Shown in pieces: positions 53,288 through 62,144 of a stretch of DNA of 64,000 nucleotides. The DNA comes from Streptomyces sp. GESEQ-4 (lineage in GTDB: Bacteria; Actinomycetota; Actinomycetes; Streptomycetales; Streptomycetaceae): assembly GCF_017948455.1 (NCBI RefSeq), contig NZ_JAFFSU010000032.1:1-64000 (forward strand), in the 5' to 3' direction. The notes below the pieces were generated by a model that saw only the letters and a list, made by a program, of their open reading frames with translations, made no database searches and was not told the origin of the DNA. The translations under genes and the position numbers were made by a program. Position 1 is the first letter of the stretch. The number at the start of each line of letters is the position of its first letter.

Positions 53288-55383
53288 TATGTGGGTGACC
53301 CTCCGATCTGCGGGGTGGACGGTCGCAGGACGGTCAGGATGTGCGCGGGCCTCCTGCCCGGCTCGAGACGCACATAGTTGGCCCTGCCCCAGTGATAGGT
53401 CTCGCCGGTGAGCTCGTCGCGCACCGGCACGGACTCGTGCCAGTCCAGCCCGAGTTGCGGCATGTCCAACGAGACCGTGGCCTCCTGGGTGTGGTGCGGG
53501 TCGAGGTTCGCGACCACCAGAACCGTGTTCGATCCGCTCCGCTTCGAGTACGCGATCACCGAATCCTGGTCGGCGTGGTGGAAATGGATATCGCGCAATT
53601 GCCGCAGCGCCGGATTCGCCCGGCGGATGGTGTTGAGCTGGGTGATCAGCGGGGCGATGGTGGTCCCCGCGCGTTCGGCCGCTTCCCAGTCACGGGGCTT
53701 GAGCTGGTACTTCTCCGAGTCGAGGTACTCCTCGCTGCCCTCACGCAGCGGCACGTTCTCACACAGCTCGTAGCCGCTGTACACGCCCCAGGTCGGCGAC
53801 AGGGTGGCCGCCAGTACCGCCCGCACCTCGAACGCCGGCGGCCCGCCGCGCTGCAGATACGCATGCAGAATGTCCGGCGTATTGACGAAGAAGTTCGGCC
53901 GCATATACGAGGCCGCCTCACCCGACAGCTCGGTCAGATACTCCGTCAGCTCCTGCTTGCTGTTACGCCAGGTGAAATACGTGTACGACTGCTGGAACCC
54001 GATCTGCGCCAGCGTGTGCATCATCGCCGGACGGGTGAACGCCTCCGCCAGGAAGATCACATCCGGGTCGGTCCGCCCGATGTCCGCCAGCACCCGCTGC
54101 CAGAACACCACCGGCTTGGTATGCGGATTGTCCACCCGGAAAATCCGCACCCCGTGCGCCATCCACACCCGCAGCACCCGCAGCGTCTCCGCGACCAGCC
54201 CGTCCATGTCCGCGTCGAACGCGATCGGATAGATGTCCTGGTACTTCTTCGGCGGATTCTCCGCATACGCGATCGACCCGTCCGGGCGGTGATGGAACCA
54301 CTGCGGATGCTTGTCCACCCACGGATGATCCGGCGAACACTGCAACGCGAAGTCCAGCGCCACCTCCATGCCGAGAGAGCGCGCTTGGGCCACGAACCAG
54401 TCGAAGTCCTCGAACGTCCCCAGCTGCGGATGGATCGCGTCGTGCCCGCCCTCCGGCGACCCGATCGCCCACGGCACCCCCACATCCTCAGCAGACGGGT
54501 TGAGGGTGTTGTTGCGGCCCTTGCGGAACGTGGACCCGATCGGATGGATCGGCGGCAGGTACACCACGTCGAAGCCCATCGACGCGATCACCGGCAGCCG
54601 CCGCGCGGCCGTCCGGAACGTCCCGTGCGGATGCTTGGGCGTGCCCTCCGACCGCGGGAAGAACTCGTACCACGACCCGAACAGCGCCCGCTCCCGCTCC
54701 ACCAGCAACGGCAACGGCTCCGACGCCGTCACCAACTCCCGCAGCGGATACCGCCCCAGCACCGCGTCGACCTCGGGCGTCAGGGCCGCGGCCAGCCGGG
54801 AGGAGGCCGGACGGGTCTCGTCCCTGAGGGCGTCGACGGCGGCGAGGAGAACCTCGCGCTCGCCGCCGGCCCTGGGCACACCGGTGGCGGCACGTTCGTA
54901 CAGCTGGGCGCCGTCCTCCAGGACCAGGTCGGTGTCGATCCCGGCGGGGATCTTGATGTGGGCGTGGTGCCGCCAGGTGGTGACGGGATCGCCCCAGGCC
55001 TCCACCGTGAACGACCACAGGCCGGTCCGGTCGGCGACGACCTCGGCTCCCCAGCGGTCGGTTCCCGGCGCGAGCTCTCGCATCGGGGTCCACGGTCCGG
55101 GTCGGCCGTCCGGATCCTTCAGTACGACATTGGCGGCGACCGCGTCGTGGCCCTCGCGGAACACGGTGGCCGAGACCTCGAACGCCTCACCGGTGACGGC
55201 CTTCGCGGGCCGGCGCCCGAGCTGGACGATCGGGCGGACGTCGAGGACGGGTATGCGCCCGACGCCGGGTGTGCCGCCCGCGGAGGGTGGCTCCGGGGCC
55301 GGTGCGGCGGCGCCGTCGGGGCGCGCGGCAAGTGATTCTGTGCTGGTTGTCGGGGGTGGTGACGAGTGGTGCGTGGCGGGCAT
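53287..55383 (-). CDS. glgE: Alpha-1,4-glucan:maltose-1-phosphate maltosyltransferase GlgE
   Basis: GH13_3 enzyme of 698 aa transferring maltosyl from maltose 1-phosphate to alpha-glucan. The ATG at 55383 with an AGGAG site is preferred to a slightly longer reading. The nucleophile Asp is in IFRVDNPHTKPVVFW, and the acid Glu in FLAEAFTRPAMM lies 29 residues later, the same spacing as Asp394/Glu423 in S. coelicolor GlgE. The N-terminal beta domain and insert 1 (KYQDIYPIAFDADMDGL) are complete. The first 45 residues are Ser/Pro/Ala-rich and unlike the family core. First gene of the operon, with a 254-bp promoter region. Confidence 0.96.
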
Positions 55384-55578
55384 GACCGCTCCTGTCCGCG
55401 TCAACGTTGGGTGCGGGCGGATGGGGGTGGGGGAGGTGGTCCTGCGGACGTCTTCCAGGGTGCTGCTGTGGCATGACAGTGGTGTGACTGTGACGTGTAC
55501 CGCAGGAGCCTTCCCACCCTATTCGGGTGGGCAATCCGGCACTTTGGTAACTACTCACGCGTATGTCTACACACAAGT
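55384..55578. other. glgE upstream region without a gene
   Basis: No reading frame. It should contain the promoter of the glgE operon. A -10-like TACGTT or stronger motif could not be assigned with confidence. Confidence 0.4.
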
Positions 55579-55607
55579 CCGGCCCCGTTCGAGAGGAACG
55601 GAGCCGG
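55579..55607 (-). terminator. Hairpin downstream of the subtilisin gene
   Basis: Arms CCGGCCCCGTTC and GAACGGAGCCGG with a 5-nt loop pair over 12 bp with one mismatch, 31 nt beyond the stop codon. Confidence 0.75.
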
Positions 55608-55637
55608 TCCTGGGAATCTGAACGCAACTTGTCGCAA

Positions 55638-56837
55638 TCAGCGCGGTACTTGCAGGAGCCTGTTCGGCGAACCGAGTCCCCGCCCGGAGACCTTGCCGGA
55701 CACCGCCCCGGAAACCATCGCCTTGGCGACCTGTGAAGGCGGCGCCTTCCGGTGGTCCGCGAGATACAGCGCGGCCACGCCCGCGGCGTGCGGCGCCGCC
55801 ATCGACGTACCGGAGTAGGTCACCCGGCCGGTGTTGCTCGCTATGGACGCCGAGGTGATCGACACGCCCGGGGCGAACAGGTCGAGGGCGGAGCCGAAGT
55901 TGGAGAAGCCCGCCCGCGCGTCCTTCTTGTCGCTCGCGCCGACCGTGATCGCCTCCTGTACGCCCGCGGGGGAGTAGAGGGAGGCCGGCAGCCCGTCGTT
56001 GCCGGCCGCGACGGTGTACGTCACGCCGGACCTGATGGAGTTGCGTACGGCCGCGTCGAGCTGGGCGTTGTAGGCGCCGCCCAGGCTGAGGTTGGCGACC
56101 GCGGGCTTCCTCGCGTGCTTCGTCACCCAGTCGATGCCCGCGATGACCTGGGCCGTCGTGCCCGCGCCCGAGTTGTCGAGGACGCGTACGGCGACGACCC
56201 TGGCCTTCTTGGCGACGCCGTAGGTCTTGCCCGCGGCGATGCCGGCGACATGCGTGCCGTGTCCGTTGCCGTCACCTGCGGACTTGTCCTTGCCGACGAA
56301 GTCCCAGCCGTAGCTCGCCCGTCCGCCGAAGTCCTTGTGGCCGATCCGGATGCCGGTGTCGATGACGTACACGGTCACACCGCTGCCCGCGGACTTGGGC
56401 GAGGTGTACGACTTGTTCAGCGGCAGGTTCTTCTGGTCGATGCGGTCGAGCCCCCAGGACGGCGGGTTCCGCTGCGTGTGGTCCAGGGTCACCCGGGTGT
56501 CCTGGACGACCGAGGCGACGCGGGAGTCCGCCGCGAGCCGCCTCGCCTGTCTCTCGTCGGCCCGTACGGCATAGCCGTTGAGCACAGTGCCGTAGGTGTG
56601 GCTTATTTTCGCCCCGTACTTTTCGGCGAGGCTCTTTCCGGCCGCCGACGGAGCCGTGGTTCCCCCCTTGAGCGTGACCAGATAACTTCCGCCCACGGAG
56701 CCGGGTGCACCGGCGCCGAGTATGTGCCCCTCGGGTGCGGCGTGCGCGGGCAGGGTCGTGGCCGAGATCGCCGCGGCACAGGTCACCGCGGTCAGGCCCC
56801 CCACCCAGCGCAGACGCCGAGTTCGCGTCCGTGTCAT
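55638..56837 (-). CDS. Secreted S8 subtilisin-like serine protease
   Basis: Exported protease of 399 aa. The ATG at 56837 follows GGAGGGGG. Parts: signal peptide (cleavage near LPAHAAPEG), inhibitor-type propeptide (YLVTLKGGTTAPSAAG to ASVVQDTRVTL), then the peptidase domain. The triad is complete: Asp in VYVIDTGIRIGH, His in GNGHGTHVAGIAAG, Ser in YSGTSMAAPHAAG. Similar to S. albogriseolus-type subtilisins. Its place inside the GlgE region seems unrelated to glycogen metabolism; it is divergent from glgP. Confidence 0.95.
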   Translation of the reverse strand: MTRTRTRRLRWVGGLTAVTCAAAISATTLPAHAAPEGHILGAGAPGSVGGSYLVTLKGGTTAPSAAGKSLAEKYGAKISHTYGTVLNGYAVRADERQARRLAADSRVASVVQDTRVTLDHTQRNPPSWGLDRIDQKNLPLNKSYTSPKSAGSGVTVYVIDTGIRIGHKDFGGRASYGWDFVGKDKSAGDGNGHGTHVAGIAAGKTYGVAKKARVVAVRVLDNSGAGTTAQVIAGIDWVTKHARKPAVANLSLGGAYNAQLDAAVRNSIRSGVTYTVAAGNDGLPASLYSPAGVQEAITVGASDKKDARAGFSNFGSALDLFAPGVSITSASIASNTGRVTYSGTSMAAPHAAGVAALYLADHRKAPPSQVAKAMVSGAVSGKVSGRGLGSPNRLLQVPR

Positions 56838-57055
56838 GTTCGGGTCCCCCTCCTCAACTCCACTGGGCAGCCTCTCGTGCGGTGTGAAGCGCCACAAGAT
56901 GGCCTGGGGTGGGGGAATCGGCCATATCGGTCATGGGGTATCCGTGTCGTTTGCGCAGAGTGGTCCTGCCCCGCTGTGGGAGCAACACCGGTACCGTCGT
57001 CGGGGACGCTGACGCACACCGCCGTGCGTCATCCAGCGAAGCGTTGAGGTGGAAT

Positions 57056-59674
57056 GTGAAGGCGATCCGTCGATTCACCGTCCGACCCGTTCTCCCCGAA
57101 TCCCTCCAGCCGCTCAGCGATCTCGCGCGGAATCTCCGCTGGTCCTGGCATACGGAGACGCGCGACCTCTTCCAGTCCGTCGACCCGGAGCGCTGGGCCG
57201 CCTCCGACGGCGACCCGGTACGTCTCCTCGGCAGCGTGCCGACCGACCGGCTCGCCGAACTCGCCGAGGACCGCCCCTTTCTGCGCCGCCTCACCGCGGT
57301 CGCCGACGACCTGAACGACTATGTGACCGGCGACCGCTGGTACCAGACCCAGTCCGCCGAACTGCCCACCGCCGTCGCCTACTTCTCCCCGGAGTTCGGC
57401 ATCACGGCCGCCCTGCCCCAGTACTCCGGCGGTCTCGGCATCCTCGCCGGCGACCATCTCAAGGCGGCCAGCGACCTGGGCGTCCCGCTGATCGGCGTGG
57501 GCCTCCTCTACCGCCACGGCTACTTCCGCCAGACCCTCTCCCGGGACGGCTGGCAGCAGGAGCACTACCCCGTCCTCGACCCCAACGAGCTGCCGGTCGC
57601 CCTCCTCAAGGAACCCGACGGCACCCCCGCCCAGGTCTCGATCGCCCTGCCCGGCGGCCGCTCGCTGCACGCCCGCGTCTGGCTGGCCCAGGTGGGCCGG
57701 GTCCCCCTGCTGATGCTCGACTCGGACGTCGAGGACAACGACTACGGCGAACGCGGCGTGACCGACCGGCTCTACGGCGGCGGCAGCGAGCACCGGCTGC
57801 TCCAGGAGATGCTGCTGGGCATAGGAGGTGTGCGGGCGGTACGGACGTACTGCCGCCTCACCGGCCACCCCGCACCCGAGGTCTTCCACACCAACGAGGG
57901 CCACGCGGGCTTCCTCGGCCTGGAGCGCATCGCCGAACTCGTCGACGGCGGGCTGGACTTCGACGCGGCCCTGGAGGCGGTCCGCGCGGGCACCGTCTTC
58001 ACGACCCACACCCCCGTCCCGGCCGGCATCGACCGCTTCGACCGCGAACTGGTCGCCACCCACTTCGGTCCCGGTGCCGAACTCCCGCGCATCGACGTCG
58101 AACACATCCTCCACCTCGGCATGGAGACCTACCCGGGCGGCGAACCGAACCTCTTCAACATGGCTGTGATGGGCCTGCGCCTCGGCCAGCGCGCCAACGG
58201 CGTCTCCCTGCTGCACGGCCATGTCAGCCGGGAGATGTTCTCCGGGCTGTGGCCGGGATTCGACCCCGACGAGGTGCCGATCACCTCGGTGACGAACGGC
58301 GTGCACGCCCCGACCTGGGTGGCCCCCGAGGTCTTGAGGCTGGGCGCCCGGCAGATCGGCGCCCAGCGCACCGAGGACGCGCTGACCGTCGGCGGCTCGG
58401 AACGCTGGGACGCGGTGGCCGAGATCCCGGACCAGGACATCTTCGAGCTGCGACGGGTCCTGCGGGAGCAGCTGGTCGTGGAGGTACGGCAGCGGCTGCG
58501 GGCCTCCTGGCGGCAGCGCGGGGCCGGGAGCGCCGAGCTGGGCTGGATCGACGGTGTGCTGGATCCGGACGTGCTGACGATCGGGTTCGCGCGGCGCGTC
58601 CCGTCGTACAAGCGGCTGACGCTGATGCTGCGCGACCGCGACCGGCTGATGGACCTGCTGCTGCACCCCGAGCGGCCCATCCAGATCGTGGTCGCCGGAA
58701 AGGCGCATCCGGCGGACGACGGCGGAAAGCGGCTGGTGCAGGAGCTGGTGCGGTTCGCGGACGACCCGCGGGTGCGCCACCGCATCGTCTTCCTGCCCGA
58801 CTACGGCATGGCGATGGCGCAGAAGCTCTACCCCGGCTGCGACATCTGGCTGAACAACCCGCTGAGGCCGCTGGAGGCCTGCGGCACCAGCGGCATGAAG
58901 GCGGCGCTCAACGGCTGCCTCAACCTGTCCGTGCTGGACGGCTGGTGGGACGAGTGGTTCCAGCCGGACTTCGGCTGGGCGATCCCCACGGCGGACGGCA
59001 CGAGCACGGACCCGGACCGGCGCGACGACATAGAGGCCGCGGCGCTGTACGACCTGCTGGAACAGCGGGTGACCCCGCGCTTCTACGAACGCGGACAGGG
59101 CGGGCTGCCCGACCGCTGGATCGAGATGGTCCGCCAGACCCTCACCCTGCTCGGGCCGAAGGTGCTGGCCGGGCGCATGGTGCGGGAGTACGTCGAGCGG
59201 CTCTACACGCCCGCCGCACACGCGCACCGCGCGATGACGCCGGACTCCGCCCGTGAACTCGCCGTCTGGAAGCGGCGGGTGCGGTCGGCCTGGCACGCGG
59301 TGACCGTCGACCACGTGGAGACGTCCGCCGCCTCGGCCACCGCCGAACTCGGCACGACCCTCGCTCTGCGGGTCCGGGTCGGCCTCGGCGACCTCGCGCC
59401 CGACGACGTGGAGGTGCAGGCGGTGTCGGGCCGCGTCGACCCGGAGGACCGGATCACCGACGCGGCGACGGTGCCGCTGAAGCCGGTCGGCGGGCCGGAT
59501 CTGGATGGGCGGTGGGTGTACGAGGGTCCGCTCTCCCTCGACCGGACCGGGCCGTACGGCTACACGGTGCGGATTCTGCCCGCGCACCGGTTGCTGGCGT
59601 CGAGCGCGGAGCTGGGACTGCTGGCGGTGCCTTCGGAGGACGTCGTGGAGGGGGCGGGGCTGCTGATGAGGTGA
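57056..59674 (+). CDS. glgP: Alpha-glucan phosphorylase (GT35)
   Basis: Cytoplasmic phosphorylase of 872 aa releasing glucose 1-phosphate from alpha-glucans. The GTG at 57056 has a GAGGTGG site and begins the DUF3417 N-terminal domain (RFTVRPVLPESLQPLSDLAR). The PLP-binding Lys is in EACGTSGMKAALNG; other motifs are FSPEFGITAALPQYSGGLGI and FHTNEGHAGFLGLERI. It is divergent from the subtilisin and completes the GlgE pathway by degrading the polymer. Confidence 0.95.
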   Translation: MKAIRRFTVRPVLPESLQPLSDLARNLRWSWHTETRDLFQSVDPERWAASDGDPVRLLGSVPTDRLAELAEDRPFLRRLTAVADDLNDYVTGDRWYQTQSAELPTAVAYFSPEFGITAALPQYSGGLGILAGDHLKAASDLGVPLIGVGLLYRHGYFRQTLSRDGWQQEHYPVLDPNELPVALLKEPDGTPAQVSIALPGGRSLHARVWLAQVGRVPLLMLDSDVEDNDYGERGVTDRLYGGGSEHRLLQEMLLGIGGVRAVRTYCRLTGHPAPEVFHTNEGHAGFLGLERIAELVDGGLDFDAALEAVRAGTVFTTHTPVPAGIDRFDRELVATHFGPGAELPRIDVEHILHLGMETYPGGEPNLFNMAVMGLRLGQRANGVSLLHGHVSREMFSGLWPGFDPDEVPITSVTNGVHAPTWVAPEVLRLGARQIGAQRTEDALTVGGSERWDAVAEIPDQDIFELRRVLREQLVVEVRQRLRASWRQRGAGSAELGWIDGVLDPDVLTIGFARRVPSYKRLTLMLRDRDRLMDLLLHPERPIQIVVAGKAHPADDGGKRLVQELVRFADDPRVRHRIVFLPDYGMAMAQKLYPGCDIWLNNPLRPLEACGTSGMKAALNGCLNLSVLDGWWDEWFQPDFGWAIPTADGTSTDPDRRDDIEAAALYDLLEQRVTPRFYERGQGGLPDRWIEMVRQTLTLLGPKVLAGRMVREYVERLYTPAAHAHRAMTPDSARELAVWKRRVRSAWHAVTVDHVETSAASATAELGTTLALRVRVGLGDLAPDDVEVQAVSGRVDPEDRITDAATVPLKPVGGPDLDGRWVYEGPLSLDRTGPYGYTVRILPAHRLLASSAELGLLAVPSEDVVEGAGLLMR

Positions 59675-59677
59675 GCC

Positions 59678-60187
59678 TCAGAACTCCTCGTGCGGTGCGC
59701 ACAGTCTGCGCAGGGTCGCGCCGAGACGGCGGGCGTACGCATGCTGCAGTCCCCGCGTCGCCGGACCGCCCGCCCGTGCGTACCACTTCGCGCCCCGGCT
59801 GAAGGCGGACACCGTCAGCCAGACGGTGCCGTCGCCGGTGCGTTCGACGAGGAAGGCCTCCTCGCCGCACTCGGGGTGGCCGGTGAGGGTGCCGTACGCC
59901 CAGCCGGCCCTGCGGTGTTCCTCCACCGTCCACACCACGCGGCAGGGGGCCCTGATCAGCCCGGCGAGGGTGACGGTGACGTCCACGCCGGGTTCCGCGC
60001 GCTCCGCGCTCGCCTCGATGCCGACGCCCATGGCGCGGTGCATCTCCCAGGTCAGGACCGCCTCGGACGCGCGGCGGAAGACCGGCTCGCCCTCGCCGAT
60101 GCGGGTGCGGACGTTCATGGGGTGGAAGCCGGGCGGGCAGAAGCCGCGCTCACGGGTCGCGCCGACGTCGTCGTACGTGAAGGACAT
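59678..60187 (-). CDS. DUF1990 family protein
   Basis: Cytoplasmic protein of 169 aa. The ATG at 60187 begins MSFTYDDVGATR, the usual family start; a TTG three codons earlier is possible. Family features include FHPMNVRTRIGEGE and GHPECGEEAFLVERTGDG. The fold is expected to be a small alpha/beta ligand-binding domain; function unknown. No clear ribosome site, so it may be leaderless. Convergent with glgP, 3 nt between stops. Confidence 0.85.
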   Translation of the reverse strand: MSFTYDDVGATRERGFCPPGFHPMNVRTRIGEGEPVFRRASEAVLTWEMHRAMGVGIEASAERAEPGVDVTVTLAGLIRAPCRVVWTVEEHRRAGWAYGTLTGHPECGEEAFLVERTGDGTVWLTVSAFSRGAKWYARAGGPATRGLQHAYARRLGATLRRLCAPHEEF

Positions 60188-60202
60188 GGGAGCCAAGCCT
60201 AG

Positions 60203-60239
60203 GGCGGCACCCGGGAATGCCTTCGTTCCGGGTGCCGCC
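60203..60239 (-). terminator. Terminator of the first M4 protease gene
   Basis: Arms GGCGGCACCCGG and CCGGGTGCCGCC pair over 12 bp around a 13-nt loop, 18 nt past the protease stop codon. Confidence 0.8.
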
Positions 60240-60256
60240 TGTCAACTTCGTGTCAC

Positions 60257-61918
60257 TCAGCCGACATTGACCGCGCTCCAGGCGGCGGCCACCGTCTTGT
60301 ACTCGGTGCTGTCGGATCCGTACAGGTCGGACGCCGCGCTCAGGGTCGCCGTGCGGGCGCCCGCGTACTTGGTCGTCGAGGTCATGTACTCGGTCAGCGC
60401 CTTGTACCAGATCTGGACGGCCTTGTCCCGGCCGATGCCGGTGACCGTGGAGCCGTTGGAGGTCGGGGAGTCGTAGCTGACCCCGTTGATGGTCTTGGTG
60501 CCGCTGCCCTCGCTCAGCAGGTAGAAGAAGTGGTTCGCGGGGCCCGAGGAGTAGTGGACGTCCAGGCCGCCCAGCGAGGAGGACCAGTTGTCGGCCGAGT
60601 TGCCGTCCTTGCTCGGCTTGTCCATGTGGCGCAGCGGGGAGCCGTCGCCGTTGATGTCGATCTTCTCGCCGATGAGGTAGTCGCCGACGTCGGTGGAGTT
60701 CTTGGCGTAGAACTCCACCGCCGTGCCGAAGATGTCGGACGTGGCCTCGTTCAGGCCACCCGACTCGCCGCTGTAGTTCAGGCCCGCCGTGTTCGAGGTG
60801 ACGCCGTGGGTCATCTCGTGCCCGGCCACGTCCAGCGAGGTGAGCGGCTTGACGTTGCCCTCGCCGTCGCCGTACGTCATGCAGAAGCAGCTGTCGTCCC
60901 AGAAGGCGTTGACGTACGCGTTGCCGTAGTGGACGCGGGAGAAGGCGGCCTTGCCGTCGTTCTTGATGCCGCTGCGGCCGAAGGTGGTCTTGTAGAAGTC
61001 CCAGGTCTCCTGTGCGCCGTAGGCGGCGTCGACGGCGGCCGTCTGGTCGCCGGCCGCACTGCCGAACGTGCCGGTGCCCCAGGTGTCGTCGGCGTCGGTG
61101 AACAGCGTGCCCGTGCCGGAGGTGCCACGGGCCAGGTTGTACGTCTTGTGGCTGCCGCGCGAGGTGTCGTTCATCTGGTACGTCGCACCCGACAGGACCG
61201 TGCCGAGGGTGACCGTGCCCGAGTAGCCGCTCTTGCCGGTGCCGGTCTCGATGCCCTGGTACTCGTACAGCTTCTTGCCGGTGGCCGCGTCGGTGATGAC
61301 GTGCAGCTCGTTCGGGGTGCCGTCCTCCTGTAGGCCGCCGACGACCGTCTCGTAGGCGAGGGTCGGCTTGCCGTCCGCCGCCCAGACGACCTTGCGGGGC
61401 GCGTTCTTCGCCTCCGACTTGGTGGAGCCCGCGGCCTTGGCGAGCTTCACGGCCTGCTTCTCGGCGGCCGTCCTGGTGACCTCGGGGGACAGGTCGGCGA
61501 CCTTGATGGCCGCCTTCGTCGCCTTGGTGACGCCCTTGGTCTTACCGGACGCGGCCTCGTGGACGACCAGGTCGCCGCCGAGGACGGGCAGGCCGGCGTA
61601 GGTGCGCTCGTAGCGCGTGTGGACGGTGCCGTCGGCGTCCTTGATGACGTCTCTGACGACCAGCTTCTCCTTGGCGCCGAGGCCTATCTCGTCGGCCGTC
61701 TCCGTGGTGGCCGCGTCCGCCTGCTTGATGAGGGCGGTGCGGGCGGCCGGGGTGAGGGCCATCGGGACGGCGGCGACCTTGTCCGTGCCGGACGGCTCGG
61801 GCTCGGCGGAGGCACCGGTGGTCAGACCGGTGGTGAGGAGGGCTCCGGCCGCGACCGCGGTGGCGATGGCCAGAGTGGTGCGCTTGTGACGCGCGTAGTG
61901 GGGGGTCTGGCGGGGCAC
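60257..61918 (-). CDS. Secreted neutral zinc metalloprotease (M4, thermolysin type)
   Basis: Exported protease of 553 aa. The GTG at 61918 follows AAGGAG. Signal peptide to about ASAEPE, then FTP and PepSY propeptide domains (to about residue 210), then the catalytic domain. Zinc ligands and catalytic residues are intact: HEMTH in DVAGHEMTHGVTSN, and Glu in GGLNEATSDIFG. Its C-terminus ends right after the peptidase domain. Paralog of the next gene. Confidence 0.95.
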   Translation of the reverse strand: MPRQTPHYARHKRTTLAIATAVAAGALLTTGLTTGASAEPEPSGTDKVAAVPMALTPAARTALIKQADAATTETADEIGLGAKEKLVVRDVIKDADGTVHTRYERTYAGLPVLGGDLVVHEAASGKTKGVTKATKAAIKVADLSPEVTRTAAEKQAVKLAKAAGSTKSEAKNAPRKVVWAADGKPTLAYETVVGGLQEDGTPNELHVITDAATGKKLYEYQGIETGTGKSGYSGTVTLGTVLSGATYQMNDTSRGSHKTYNLARGTSGTGTLFTDADDTWGTGTFGSAAGDQTAAVDAAYGAQETWDFYKTTFGRSGIKNDGKAAFSRVHYGNAYVNAFWDDSCFCMTYGDGEGNVKPLTSLDVAGHEMTHGVTSNTAGLNYSGESGGLNEATSDIFGTAVEFYAKNSTDVGDYLIGEKIDINGDGSPLRHMDKPSKDGNSADNWSSSLGGLDVHYSSGPANHFFYLLSEGSGTKTINGVSYDSPTSNGSTVTGIGRDKAVQIWYKALTEYMTSTTKYAGARTATLSAASDLYGSDSTEYKTVAAAWSAVNVG

Positions 61919-62062
61919 ACAAGCTCCTTATGTGGGGGGTTGCTTGAGAAGTTGTGCGGCGGGTGGGGGAAGAGTGACATCAGAGGCGCGTACATGTCAG
62001 GACCCTTAAGTGATGTTGGCCGAAAGTCGCCTGTCCGGTAAACGTTTCGGGAACATGAACGC

Positions 62063-62102
62063 GGGTGCCGCCCCGGGGAGTTGAACCACCGGGACGGCAC
62101 CC
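62063..62102 (-). terminator. Terminator of the second M4 protease gene
   Basis: Arms GGGTGCCG and CGGCACCC, extended by a CCCGG/CCGGG pair with one mismatch between them, 42 nt beyond the stop codon. Confidence 0.75.
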
Positions 62103-62144
62103 TGACTGCGAGCCTGCGCTGTGCGGCTTTATGGCTTCATGGCT

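Noticed and set aside
53341..55335. 664-aa plus-strand frame opposite glgE
   Set aside because: His/Arg-rich antisense shadow without ribosome site; glgE has its full catalytic set.
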